Positions 46,912 through 58,924 of a stretch of DNA of 64,000 nucleotides are shown here, piece by piece. Where the stretch lies: contig OZ025211.1 of NCBI GenBank assembly GCA_964019055.1, forward strand, positions 5,533,835-5,597,834. The letters run 5' to 3'. The DNA comes from Anthopleura xanthogrammica. Its lineage: Eukaryota > Cnidaria > Anthozoa > Actiniaria > Actiniidae. The notes under the pieces are model-generated. The model was not told where the DNA came from. It saw only the letters and a list, made by a program, of their open reading frames with translations, and did not search any database. Made by a program: the position numbers and the translations under genes. Each line of letters opens with the position of its first letter. Positions within the stretch are counted from its first letter, which is position 1.

Positions 46912-49900
46912 ATGCAAGGTAAGCAGTTTTCTAAGAATAATACAAGCTTCAGTTCATTGACTCTTCTAGTATTCGATTTATCAGAGTCTTTCATTCAAGA
47001 CTGCCGGCCAAACGTATCATTCTACTTCGACATTACAACACGAATCGCACGATTTTTCCTTAAATCTTTCTCCGTATTTTTGAGTGGGGAAATCTCCTAC
47101 AAAGGCAAGAAAGCTCGAGTAGATTTTCTGGAACGTTATCATTGTATGCTTAAGTACTTTTTAATTCCTCATCAAAGAATATGAATCTTATTTTGTGTTC
47201 TTAAGGCTCGGATATCTGTACTTTCCTGTAAATAAACGTAACCATATCTCTGCATCGTACCGACCTAACAATCTATCACTTATCGATCTGAAATAATTCC
47301 ATTTTCTTAACAGAAAAACTAACTTCCGTAATGCTAATTTGACATTCCATTTTAGATTCGTAATCGTTTGAATAAAGATTGCATTAGAATTATAAAAGTC
47401 GTTGCTTTTGAGAGAGATATCTCAATTCAAGTCCGAAGACGTTACAACCTGGTTCTATTACCGTGATTTGTCTCGGCCTGTTCCAAGTTGAGTTGTCTCT
47501 CTTTGCAAGGCCATCAATTTACTTTTGCCTCACATAATTTATTTAGAAATTCTTTTCGATATCTCTGGAAACGATTTCGTAGTAGTTTTGAATTTTTCTC
47601 GAGAATTTTTTCGTGGAAGAACGAGCGAAAAAGGCGGAAACGAATCAAGAGTAAAGAAAAATACATTCTCATAAGAATCTTGAAAGGATAGTGGTTAGTA
47701 GTTGAGTTCCTTAACTCAAAAGATAAATTATCCGTGCTAAATTGTTTTAACTTAAATAATAAGAAGAACTATTTTAGGGGTTTTGTGAAGCCGCTTAAAA
47801 GCAGACCTGTAACCAGATGCAGTGTCAAAGACTCATTCATTTCAACAGGTTTCGTAGCCTTTATTCATTGTAAAAGATCTTGGAACTGAAACACACCAAA
47901 GTAGTGTAGTAGTTCATCATATTCGAGTGTTTCTCACTTATAAATAACTAAATAAACATTCCAAAGCGAAGGCTAATAAACAATTTTTACGGTCCTAAAC
48001 TACGAGTTGAAACTCATATCATTGAACCGCGAACATTTCAATTAAGTTTCAGTTTCGCTTTATGGGTTGAAGCAACGCCAAGCTCCAGTCTGTTCAAACC
48101 AAAAAGATTCTTAGCCATATTACTATTCGTTTGCAGGTTATATTATTCTACGACTATTTGTTCTTTACTATTATTTTATTTAACTGAGAATCTAAAATGT
48201 TATCATTTTCGGTTTTGTCAATCGTGCATTCCTTGTGTTTTATCGCGGTGAAGCTTTTTCGTTTTTCGTTCATATTTGGAATACCTTTTAGACCCCAATA
48301 ATGTTAATACACTTTATTCCAAGTAGTTGTGAGATATTTTTAGCTGTATTCGTTGAGTTTTATCAAACCTTTCCTTGACTTTCTAGGGCCATACAATGAA
48401 ACCTGGTCAGGATCGACTCCTCACATGTACACATTGCCCAAAATCCTTCAGAAGTTCAAACGGACTTAAATATCATTTATCAAAAATTCATCCTGAAGAC
48501 GATCTGATGGATATGAGGAAGTTAACGTTATGCAGCCACGATCCAGGTAAGATATGGTTTTTATACTAGCTCGGCGCAAGAACCCGTACAAAAACCGCGC
48601 AAAATTGTTGAAGTGGACAGAATTAGGAATTACGTGTTCGTTCACTAAAGTCGATATGAGAAAATTGAAATGCTGGAAACTTCAGATTATTTGTGTCCAA
48701 AAATTTTAAGTTTTAAGTATACAAAAATTAAAAAAATGAAAGCTAGTCTAGCAACAATTTTTGGCTAGTGAAAGAAATCTAAAAGAATTAGAAACACCCC
48801 AAATTCTTTATCGTGGGATAGCTGCTCTTTGTAGCACACGAATAAGATTCTCAAAAATTGGATCCGACACTGTTGTGATTTGATAAGTAATATCGTTTCA
48901 AAAGATTATTCACTGCTTCTGATAAAAATGTGTTATTATAATGATGAAATAATGTTTATTGTTTATATTGCGTGAATTCCACTTGATGAAATGCGCAATG
49001 TATAATATATACATCAATAAAATACTTTTTTCCTGTTTTCCCTTTACTGACCTAACTAGGCATTGTGTAGAACTGGACTTAGTTTGCGTGCTATATGGAG
49101 GAAGAAAGAGATGTCGTCTCTTGTAATATTTTGTAGCATTTTCGCACAAATTTCAGCACATGATGTTCAAATGAATCTCTAAAAGACTGAATATAAATTA
49201 TAAATTTTTCCAAATTCAAAACGGCTTTGAAAAGCCACTTCAAATCTTTGTAATTTCTTTTCGTTTCTCCTTTTCGTCTTGTGTTAGTTACCATTATTTG
49301 TATTTAATGTTGTTGTATTGTTATTAGATTTAGTTATACAGGTCCCCATTTAAACCAGCTATGCTGAATTGGGCAACCTGTTTAAATATTATTTTTTTTT
49401 AAAGTGCTGCTCTCAGGACAATTTTCTAAGAGTTTTTTTCTTAAAATATTTGAACAACGTTTTGCAAGCTGGATGAAGATTTTTTTAAATCTTCAAGCTT
49501 ATACTGCTATACTACGTATAAGTTCTGTTACGGCATGAATCACAATATTTGTGACGACGATACGGGATTTGAATAAAAAATGTGACAAATCTCTGTTGCT
49601 GACGGTTCTATTCGAGTTTCGTTGCAACAAATCCAATGAGACTTCAAATGTCCCTTAACCGCGGGATATCGCTTTCTTTTACTGATGAAAATATGAAAGA
49701 AAACAAAAGGAAAATGAAAGAATTTGAAAGACAGCTTATATGAAATAAAAGGAAGTATTTCCACGAATTTGTTTCGAAAGAATTTGCGCGGGGAATACCC
49801 TTAAATGGGATGGGACAAAGGGAAATACCCTGACGATAGGGGAATACCCTACTCATATAGTAGAAATGGTCTTGTATGGTTGGTTATAGATAAAAAGAAA

Positions 49901-52900
49901 GCCAATGAAATGCTATGAAATAATGTAAGAATCAACGAACCGAGAGAAGACTAAGGGAGGAAGGATGGAATGTGAAATAACATGTTGTGATGTAAACATA
50001 CACGTAATACAGTCATTCTGTGTTGGATATTGAAGGAAAAACTAAAATCATCCTACTTTCGCTTTTCAATTCAAGAAAATTCCAGAATTAGTTAGAAAAA
50101 AAAGTATATTAGAATTGATTTGACAAGAGAAGACAACTCTCTATGTGGTTCAATGAGGTCCTACACTATACGCTCTCTAAGTAAGCCGACTGATAAGCAA
50201 TATTATCTTCAGATATTTATAAATTGCTTGCGTTAGCACTTTCGTAACCTATTGACATATTTCGCCTGAAAAATACTAATTCCTCATGGCTCATTTTGTG
50301 AAAATATGAAAGCTAGCGAAGATGAAACACAACAGTAAAGCTAGCAAGCGCCACTGATGCGTACCAAGCTAAGATTTTAGGTTTATTCTTTCAGTGTTAG
50401 GTTATAAAATGTGGTTTATTTTGCCAGGGAGTACCAAATCATCCAAGATTATCCCACCAGCTCTGGATCTCACCAAGAACACAGACTTTTCGCATGGGAT
50501 TTTGGCCGAGTTCGCCTACATAGCGACGGGTCCTCAGAGTCCTTTGGTTCAGGAGGTGTATGGATCTGGCAATGAAAGCCCTTGCGATCCTAGGGATATT
50601 GTAAGTTATTTTCATTGAATTATTACTATCAGATTTATATAAGATATGATTTGATTCCAGTTGACTTCTGGCTTATAGCTTAATATGTGTGTTCCGGCCA
50701 GTCTTTGGTTCTATGTTTTACGAAAACTTAATTTCAAGCTTCTTTGGGTTCCTTGCCGTTTTACGCCTGCCCCAGCACTTCGTTAGGTCGTTAATAGGCT
50801 TGAAGAACAAAGGTTGATTCGTAAGGTGCTCGCCCGAACAAATCACTGATCTTTCAAGAGGTGAACAGATGAAATATATTCAATTGAACCCTAGTTACAC
50901 TGGTTCCAAATCGAGTATATACTTGATTTTTGTGTATATCAGTTTATTTACTTTCAATTAAGTGAATATTAAGCTCATTTTTATCTTGGAACCCGTTGTT
51001 TCGAGGCCAATTAATGCCTCAGTCGAGATTTCTGAAGGGGGAGGGGGAGGGGGGTCAGTGTCGAGAAATTGGTTCGATTCAGATTCATATATAAAATGTT
51101 TTTGAGTCAACAGTAAGCGAAAAATAAAAAGATTCTAGTATGATATAAAAATGTATCTACATGAGTTGAGCTTACTAGACCGTTTGAAAGTTGTTGAGTC
51201 TTCGCTACGCAACATTTCTCTTGACTTCACGGGCTCGAGACTGAAATAAATATGGAAATACCTTGAGTAACCACAATCTATAGAAACAGTTAAAGTGCGT
51301 AAATAAAATCGATTCTACTTTAAAATCAAATCTCCGATATTTTGTATATTTTATCGACAAAATAATATGTATGTATAAAAAAATAGAAATTATTAGCAGA
51401 ATCTGTCTTGGTTTTTTCCCTTCTTCTTATGGTCTTGCGCACTCCTCCAGAGGATCACGAGACCAGAATTGAACAGGAATCTAGACATACAACATTTTTT
51501 AGATTTTCTTAGCATAAAATTTTCAGGTGGAATGCCATGATGCAGTTTCTTAGATTTTAGCAACAACAACTAGAACAAAAAATAATTAAAACACGGATGT
51601 TTTTTTCTCAGGACTACAATATCCCAAGTGTAGAGAGTGACGTGAGTACAACTACTCCCCCACTAGAACCAACATCGTATCGTTATGCGACTCCTCCCCC
51701 TACTGCGTGGAGTTGTTTCTTGGACGGGACGAGGATCCAACTAGACGGCGAAGATGAGTGGAAGTACGCAGAGGATCTTGGGAATGATGACATTCCACAT
51801 GTCTGTCACCCTAGCGACGGGCTGAGACTGACGTCGTATGAAAGACTTGTACAAGTCGTGGATGATGAGAAGGTAATTCGTGTGCGAAGCAGATTTGTTA
51901 GAGTGGTTTTTGTATGAGTAGAAACATAAGGTACTGACTTACAGCACGTACACGGTACTACATGTAACGTAACATTGAAATGGCTTCCCATTGTCTTCCA
52001 GTAATTCAATTCACGGTACAGAAGACCTCCCGTGACGTTCCGTGATTTTGATTGGATGCGCAGTAATTTCGCGTGCTGTGATTGGTTCAGAGGATTTTCA
52101 GCTTCGTATACCGTGACCGTGCCATTTTTCACAGCCATAGGAAAGCTGATCTTTTCAGCAATTCCCAAAGCAGCTCAATTTGTAGGGGGAAAAAAAAGAG
52201 GGATATCTTTCCTCATGAGAGTAAATTTTTTTTAAATTTTTAATCCCGAAATTAAGCTGCATTGGGAATATGCTACTGGGGGTATATAGGTTGTTTGTAA
52301 TCATTCCCCAAGAGAAAAAATGTTGAAAGACACGGTTACAAAAACACTTGGAATCGGCATTGTTCCAAATAAACATGCGCCATTTGGATGATACAGACCA
52401 CTTACAGACCCTAAAACAAAAGAATTTCAATCTCCTGAGTATTTGAACCTATTGTTTTGTCCTCCAAATTGAGCTGCATTCCGACGTGCTGCAAGGGGTC
52501 TGTTAGAAGAAAGTAACAAAACAACATGCGTTTTCCTCCAACATGGCGGCTGCAGACTCTGCATAAAAACCAGCAATAACGAATAATGTTATGTAATGTT
52601 TGTATAGGAATACTTGGCATCATTCCACTCAACATCCGCTGACCAGCCAAGTTTGCGGGCAGAAGTATCAGGTGACCATCCGTTCTTCGTCAAACACAGA
52701 GGCTGGTGTTCTTTCCTACCTGACCGGACTCTTACAAAATATGGGATACTATGCCAGTCCTTGACAACTAGCGACGTGTGCCTGCCGTCCTCTCATCCTG
52801 ACGTTATGAAGGGAATACGAATGGGAAGAAGTAACAGTATGTAAGTATGACGTAATTTTTGGGGGGTATCACGTGCACTTGATAATCTAAGTCACTTGGA

Positions 52901-54871
52901 AACAACGGTGGTGTAGTGGTAGAGCATCGCGTCTGACTTTATTGCCTGTTGTTTTAGGTTCGAATTCACATACTCGGATTCCAATGCGGTCCTGACGCTA
53001 AGCAGTATGTTCAAGGTAAGTTCGTGCAATATTGTTTACCCATGATAGAAAAGAATAGTTTCTCTTCGTCATGCGGGACTGGGTATGTTTGAGTTAACAG
53101 TAACCCAGAGCAAATTAAAGTTTATAGCACAAAATAGAAAGAAAAAACTAAGTGAAGTCACAGAAAAAGCAGTGGAATTGAAGGCTTTTGTTTGTACACT
53201 TTTCCTAAAAAAATATTTTAAAACAGGAAATATTTTGTTGTTTGTTTTATCCATACAAAGAGATTTTTTTCGTAAAGAGAAGGCTCAAAGTAATATACTG
53301 AAAAATGGAAACAAATCAAGAATATGGCAGGAAAATTTTCTTTTATATTTCGGGTGCGGCTTTTCCTCTGGCTTGCATGATCGCCATTTCTTCGGACTCA
53401 TGAATTTAAACTTTGACAAAAGACAAAATACCCACTCTATGGAAACCAACGCAAATTTAGCACTTGTCTCCCATTGCCTGCGCAATATTCCTTCACTTGT
53501 TTCCTCTAACATACTAATCATTTTGTTTCACTTTCATAGGATTGCCAGGAACATCGGTCGCGTCGAACCAAGCTCGGGATGTTTTCCGTAAAGTCGAGAG
53601 TCACGAAGACACCGTCCCAGCTGCAGCAGCTGAACAAGCGACCTATGAACGCGTTCATGCTGTTCGCGAAGCGATACAGACTAGAAATAACCCAAGCGCA
53701 TCCTGGCAAAGATAACAGGTGAGAATATAGCAACTGAATAAGAAAAAAAAACCCAGAAGACTGGTGCGCGCATTTTTATTACGTAATGCGCGCTGCCCTC
53801 TTAAATAGCAACTATCATTACAATGTCAATGGAAAAATATCACGCTCAATGTAAAAAGGTCAATCAAATTTAGATGTTCCCATTTTTTACTTGAAATCGC
53901 ATGCAGATCATATTATAGAGTTCCCTAACTGTATTTTCTTTGCTGCACCACAGAGCCATAAGTGTGATACTTGGCGATAAGTGGAAGTCAATGGAGGCTG
54001 ACGACCGTTATCAGTATGTCCAGGAGGCAAAACAACTGGCCGAGGAACATAAGAAGGTCAATCCTGACTGCTGGAAACGAAAGCGCAGTGGGACGCAGGT
54101 AAGTCAGATTTTATTGACAAGATCTATGTTAGGGCATAGCTAACTCACACCGGATCAAACCCTAAAGCAACTTCTGGCCTGATCAAAGTCCGGGTACGGC
54201 TAACCCACAGATCGAACCCTGAAACAACTTCCGAACTCTCAGACCGAATTGGAATTTAGCGTGTTCTTAGGTTTCGCGGAGGGAGGAAAACCCTCGAATC
54301 AAGGTACCTTACAAACTGTAATCACGTGATGATGAGTCCAGGAATCAAACCCGAGACCCTAGAGGTAAGAGGGCTGCATTAGTACAAACTACGTGACATA
54401 GATTCAAGAGCCCATTGACAAAACAGATATATCCGACAGCCATTTTTCATCTTTTCTGAGAGTCAGTCACTCAGCATGTTAGAGGTCAAGATACGCTTTT
54501 ACAAAACTCTCTTGAGCCGGTAATGATTTAATTGACATTTTGACAGGTGTCTGACTTCAAATTGAAGGCCGCGTAGACATCAAGTACAACGTTTTCTCGA
54601 GGCTACGTGCGCATCAAAACGTATCTATCTGAGACTAAAATATATTTGATTTTTGGTCTTTTATTGCTTTTGTCCCAGAACCTCTAGTCTAACTTCATAC
54701 GACACAACCCTATCCTTAAAATATAAAATATTAGAGAAAATTTTGGGTTTTGTGTTTTAAAGACATAAATGTACGCAAAGCCAGTGTTCGCGGTTAAGTT
54801 TAAATATTTTCCTTTTTTTCTCTCGTCAGGGCCGAACAAAGTCTTCAAGCCTCAAACTGAAAAGACTTTGA
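46912..54871 (+). CDS. HBP1: HBP1-like transcription factor: C2H2 finger, AXH domain, HMG box
   Basis: HBP1 is an HMG-box DNA-binding repressor whose AXH domain binds corepressors. Exons from the finger exon: 48396-48546, 50428-50600, 51612-51872, 52608-52840, 52958-53015, 53540-53718, 53954-54098, 54830-54871; 1242 nt, 413 aa, all phases match. Residues 11-32 (C-x2-C-x12-H-x4-H, CTHCPKSFRSSNG) form a C2H2 finger not known to me in HBP1. ATGPQSPL resembles the human IATSPQSPL. The AXH domain spans about 138-275 (WSCFLDGTRI, DHPFFVKHRGWCSF, DVCLPSSHP). The HMG box spans about 325-393 (KRPMNAFMLFAKRYR, ISVILGDKWKSM, NPDCWKRKR). A mini-exon ATGCAAG at 46912-46918 can join exon 50428 in frame (MQGSTKSSK), giving a finger-less form; joining the finger exon instead reads into a stop. 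The start is therefore unresolved. Confidence 0.88.
52909..52967 (+). other. tRNA-like A and B boxes across an HBP1 splice acceptor
   Basis: tggtgtagtggtagagca (A-box-like) at 52909 and ggttcgaattc (B-box-like) at 52957 are spaced as in a tRNA. The B box overlaps the start of the 52958 exon, which encodes FEFTYSDS, conserved with HBP1. No cloverleaf is complete, so this is a SINE head remnant or chance. Confidence 0.35.
54143..54375 (-). mobile_element. Partial SINE plus inverted copy of the 57-bp repeat
   Basis: 54143-54215 matches, inverted, the repeat of XPC intron 2 (ctgatcaaagtccgggt). 54243-54375 has the SINE body (ggaatttagcg, ggagggaggaaaaccctcg) and head (caggaatcaaacccgagacc). Lies in the last HBP1 intron. 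Confidence 0.65.
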
Positions 54872-57130
54872 TTATCTGAAGCCGCTATTTTGTAGAACTA
54901 GGAACAAGATGCTTTATATTTCGACAGTGCAGTAATATATATATGAAAACAAGTTGAGCAGGTTTATTCCATTTGCTTCATGGAATCTCCCATCGATGTA
55001 AAAAGGGGAACAGTACTAACGGTAGTTAATATTACTTGTTTTTGCGCAGAAAGTCGAATCTGCGACACAGCAGTGTAACTACAATAGTCATGATCAATCT
55101 TCACATTTCTCGTCTACAAAATTGTTGCTGTTGTTGGTGTTGGTGTTGTTGTTGCTGCTGTTGGTGGTGGTGGTGGTGTTGCTGTTGGTTGTTGTTGTTG
55201 TTGTTGTTGAGGTGGTAGTAGTGGTGATGGTGTTAGTAAGTATAGCAGTAGTGATAAAAGCAGTAGTAGTGGCAGTGGTGATGGTGATGGTGATGGTGTT
55301 AGAGCAGATTTTGATCGTATGAGTGTGAAAAGTCACGATGCGGCGCGGACATGTCACCGAATGTCGAATGTTTTCATACACGACACGGCACTGACACGGT
55401 CACGGCAAGGCGCGGTCCTTACCGTTCCTTTTCATAGTCTTACGAAAACTGCTCTATTAGTCGTGGTGTATAAGATGATGGTGGTGGCTCGTAGATATGA
55501 TGATGGTAGCACTAGTGATGGCGGTGGCGTAGTGGTATTACCTGCAAATGCTAGCAGAAAAAAGTTTGGTAGTTGTAGTGTTGTGTTGTGTTTTGTGTTG
55601 AAACCGCTGTGTCGCATATACGACTTATGGTACAAACTTCATAAAAATATTATAAATTTCGCTTTCTGGTCACCTATGGTAGATTTGTAGAATAGCCATA
55701 TTAGTATTCAAAACGATTATTGTAGAAGTCTTGGTTGAATGTACGTACGTTTTTCTAGTTGGTTTTATACTGAAAAAAACCATCTAATGGTTGATATATA
55801 TATACATACATATATATCTATTTATGCATGGTTAAGATATTGAGGTAGAGGTCTGCTGTATGGGCTTATAACGCACGGTAAGGTAGTGAATACTACTCGC
55901 CATGTTGGTTCTTTTGTTTTATCATCCAACATGGCGGTCATGTATTGTCCTCCAATTTTCCGTGTAATAAAGCCCATACTATCCAGTATGAATGAATAGC
56001 ACTGACATACGTCATGCGCATGCGTGCCACATGTGCGCGTGCGTAGAATGTGTCAGTACGCAAGCGATTGAACTGTTGAACTGTTTTCAGTTTGTTTCCA
56101 TGCAGATGGCGACGCTGAGCTATTACATTAATAGTTCCGCCATCCTTTGTACATAGCTTTATAATCCATACTCTTTACCAGATTCGTTCGCGCTCCCTTC
56201 GCAGAACACTACATCATACGTGTATAATCCCGCCAAGATAAGTGCTTTAGAATGCTCTGCAACTATGACTAAACAAATATCAGGGTCAAGACTTAAGCTA
56301 CGGACACACGGTGCGCCCGGCAACGCGTGCAATGTTGCAGGCAATCAATGTTGCGAGACATGTCACACGACGCATTTTTGTTGCAAGCAATGTTGCTGAA
56401 GTAGAAAATGATCCTACAACATTGCCTGCAATATTGCGCGCAACGTTGTACCTTGCACCGTGTCTACACTTTTAGTTAAGACTCTAGGCGTACCAAGCTT
56501 CAAGCCTATGGCTGCCGCGCAAAACAAGCTATTCACAGGGAAGCAAAAAGCGTTCAACTCGGGAAAGGGTGTGACAACAATTAGATGTTATAATTTATTT
56601 TTGCTACGTAATAGAAAAATCTAATTCTAATTATTAGAAAAAATGTAGATAGACGAGTTGATAAAATAAAGCACTGCTTTGAAAACTGATTTTTTCTTTT
56701 GCTGTTCTTATTTTTCAGTGGATTTTTTTGTTGTTGTTGAAAATTTGATTGGGTTTTCGAATGATTGGACACGTCCTACCCAACAAAATCTGTAACAGAA
56801 TGAATTTTAAAAATGGAATTTAACATTAGTTCGATTCCAGTGGCTCTACTTCAACTAAACGGAATCTAGTTGGAATTTAGCACTGATAGATGAAGGGATG
56901 AAGCCCAAAGTCTTACTTTAAAATTTAGCCCCGATATACTATCCAGTACTGGCGCACTATTGACGAGGCAGTTGGGGATTTCTGCCAAGAGGTTAAAAAA
57001 TAAATTCGGCTCATTTTACTACACTTGTAAAATTTCTTTCGCGCTGATTGGCTACTTATTCCATATCAAACGCGGGCGCCTCTTATCTCATAAAGCACAT
57101 GCCCCTAACCAATCAGAAAGCGAGATTCAT
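54872..57130. other. Intergenic region with GTT/GGT repeat
   Basis: 3' flank of the HBP1-like gene, then a GTT/GGT/GAT repeat at about 55118-55300. An inverted pair (cgccatgttgg / ccaacatggcg) lies at 55898-55938, and TGTTGC-rich sequence at 56320-56460. Frames of poly-Leu, Val or Thr come from the repeat. No gene recognised. Confidence 0.55.
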
Positions 57131-57571
57131 AGAGTGAAGTCACTTAACCCGTGAAATAAAAATGCTTGTTTAAGTGTAATAGTCAAATAGACACAAAAGA
57201 AAACAATGGTATTTTTGTCTACTAAAGTGTATTAGAAAAAACCTACTAATGGTCTATCACCAATCGAGCCCTGTGATTGGCTGAGCTACTAGGGGTCTAT
57301 TAGTGATAGACCTCTAGTAGCGAAAAGCGCCGGTTTTGAAAACCAAAAAATATATATTTAAAGCAAAATCCAAAACTTTTTGCATCCTTTTATTGGAGCG
57401 ATTAGTAGGTTTTTTCTAATTAACAATTAGACCTCTCGCCCTCATGGCCTACGAGTCAATAGCCCATTCGGCCTTCGGCCTCATGGGCTATTGACTCGTA
57501 GACCATTCGGACTCGAGGACTAATTGTTAATTAGTCTAATATCTATTTCACGGGTTTAGTGATTTCACTCC
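57131..57571. mobile_element. Compound foldback: three inverted-repeat elements, one enclosing two
   Basis: Outer arms: 57131-57158 (agtgaagtcacttaacccgt) and 57544-57571. Inside are element B with arms attagaaaaaacctactaat at 57231-57250 and 57401-57420, and element C, a hairpin at 57415-57537 centred on ttcggccttcggcc with arms containing acgagtcaatagccca. B and C abut in TA-rich sequence. Confidence 0.8.
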
Positions 57572-58924
57572 AAGTTATTTTATATTTATATAAAATAGAC
57601 TACACAGTGCAAGAATTTGATTCAGTATAAAAGAGAGTTTTTAATAAGCCCTCAAAGATGGGTAGTTTTAAAAAGTAGAATTTAACAGCGTTTGTAACGT
57701 ATACTTTGTACACTATATATTAACAAATATAGGGTTACATGGTAGACACCCTAGTTGGGAGTTATTCGAAAACCACACACCCATCCTCACTACACATCTA
57801 TTACGAGTGCTTTAAATTACAATATAGTACAATAAACATCAACTTGATTCATTTCATAAAAACAAACAAAAAATTTCACACAAAAACAGCTTCATTTTGA
57901 CCCCTGATTCATTTTAAATACGAATTTAATATTGAAAAGATTTTTCTTAAAATTCATATCGGAATTACTATTTGAACAGTTTGAACGAATAACGTTGCAA
58001 CATCAGCGATTGACGAATGAGTATATGAAGACACTTGAGTAAGAATAATGCTAACGGAAAGATTGTCATACAAAGGGCAGATTTTATGCAGCTACTTGCG
58101 CTTGTCTGTTCCCCTGATTCCTTCTGTGAATGATCACGCCCAAGGCAACTTTAGGGGGAAGGATTGGTTCTTATTACTGACGCAAACAGTATGGTTGCAA
58201 CATACTCAAGCGCAAATAATCAGTCAATCTATACCCTCGCTTTATATTTGGGAAGAAAAACATTTATTGCGTTAAAATTATTATCTGCGCTTGTGTATGT
58301 AATCATGTATGTGATTTGCGTCGCAAATGAAAACCGCGCATTTCTAATTTAATGTAGTGGGAACGCCATGTATGTATGAGTGGCACGATTTGATCTGCCT
58401 AGTCGTTCTATTACTGTTATATGTAATGGGAATGGATCAAAATCTTAACTGAATGCGATGATAGGATTAGCTTGGACGTGTGCATACCCCCCCCCCCCCT
58501 CCCTCCCGTGAGAAGTTAGAGTCACAAGTTAAAGAAAGTGTCATCCAACATGGCGTAAAAAGATTGCATGCTTCCTTGGTGCAAATGACCCGAGCGACAG
58601 TTCTGTGTTAGATAAACTATGGTGAATAGGGCTGTGGTAACCAGGAATGTAGAAGGATTAAAATTTTCAGGGATTTTCTAATAATATAAAAAAACTGATT
58701 TACCGATGCTTAGCACAGACGACACAATATCAAACCGACAACGCGAATAGTTACTAGTATTGGATCCAAGTATATAGTGATTTGAAGTAAAAAGTGTGCT
58801 AAACAACTGCGCAGTTGGGAGTGTATCACTGACGTCAACATATAAAATACTGTATCAAAACATTGAAGTCAAGATTAAAGATTTTCTATCCTTACGAAAA
58901 ATAAAACGATGCATGTATGAGAGG
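57572..58924. other. Intergenic, 3' of the BRPF gene
   Basis: AT-rich, with a C-run at 58489-58499. Includes the likely BRPF 3' UTR next to 58925. No other gene recognised. Confidence 0.45.

Noticed and set aside
52905..52975. Functional tRNA gene
   Set aside because: Box words are present but acceptor and anticodon stems do not pair, and the 3' half codes for a conserved HBP1 segment.
53085..53591. 168-aa plus-strand frame
   Set aside because: Lies in an HBP1 intron and overlaps the HMG exon in the wrong frame; composition is random AT-rich.
55094..55381. Poly-Thr and poly-Leu/Val frames
   Set aside because: Products of the GTT/GGT trinucleotide repeat on either strand.
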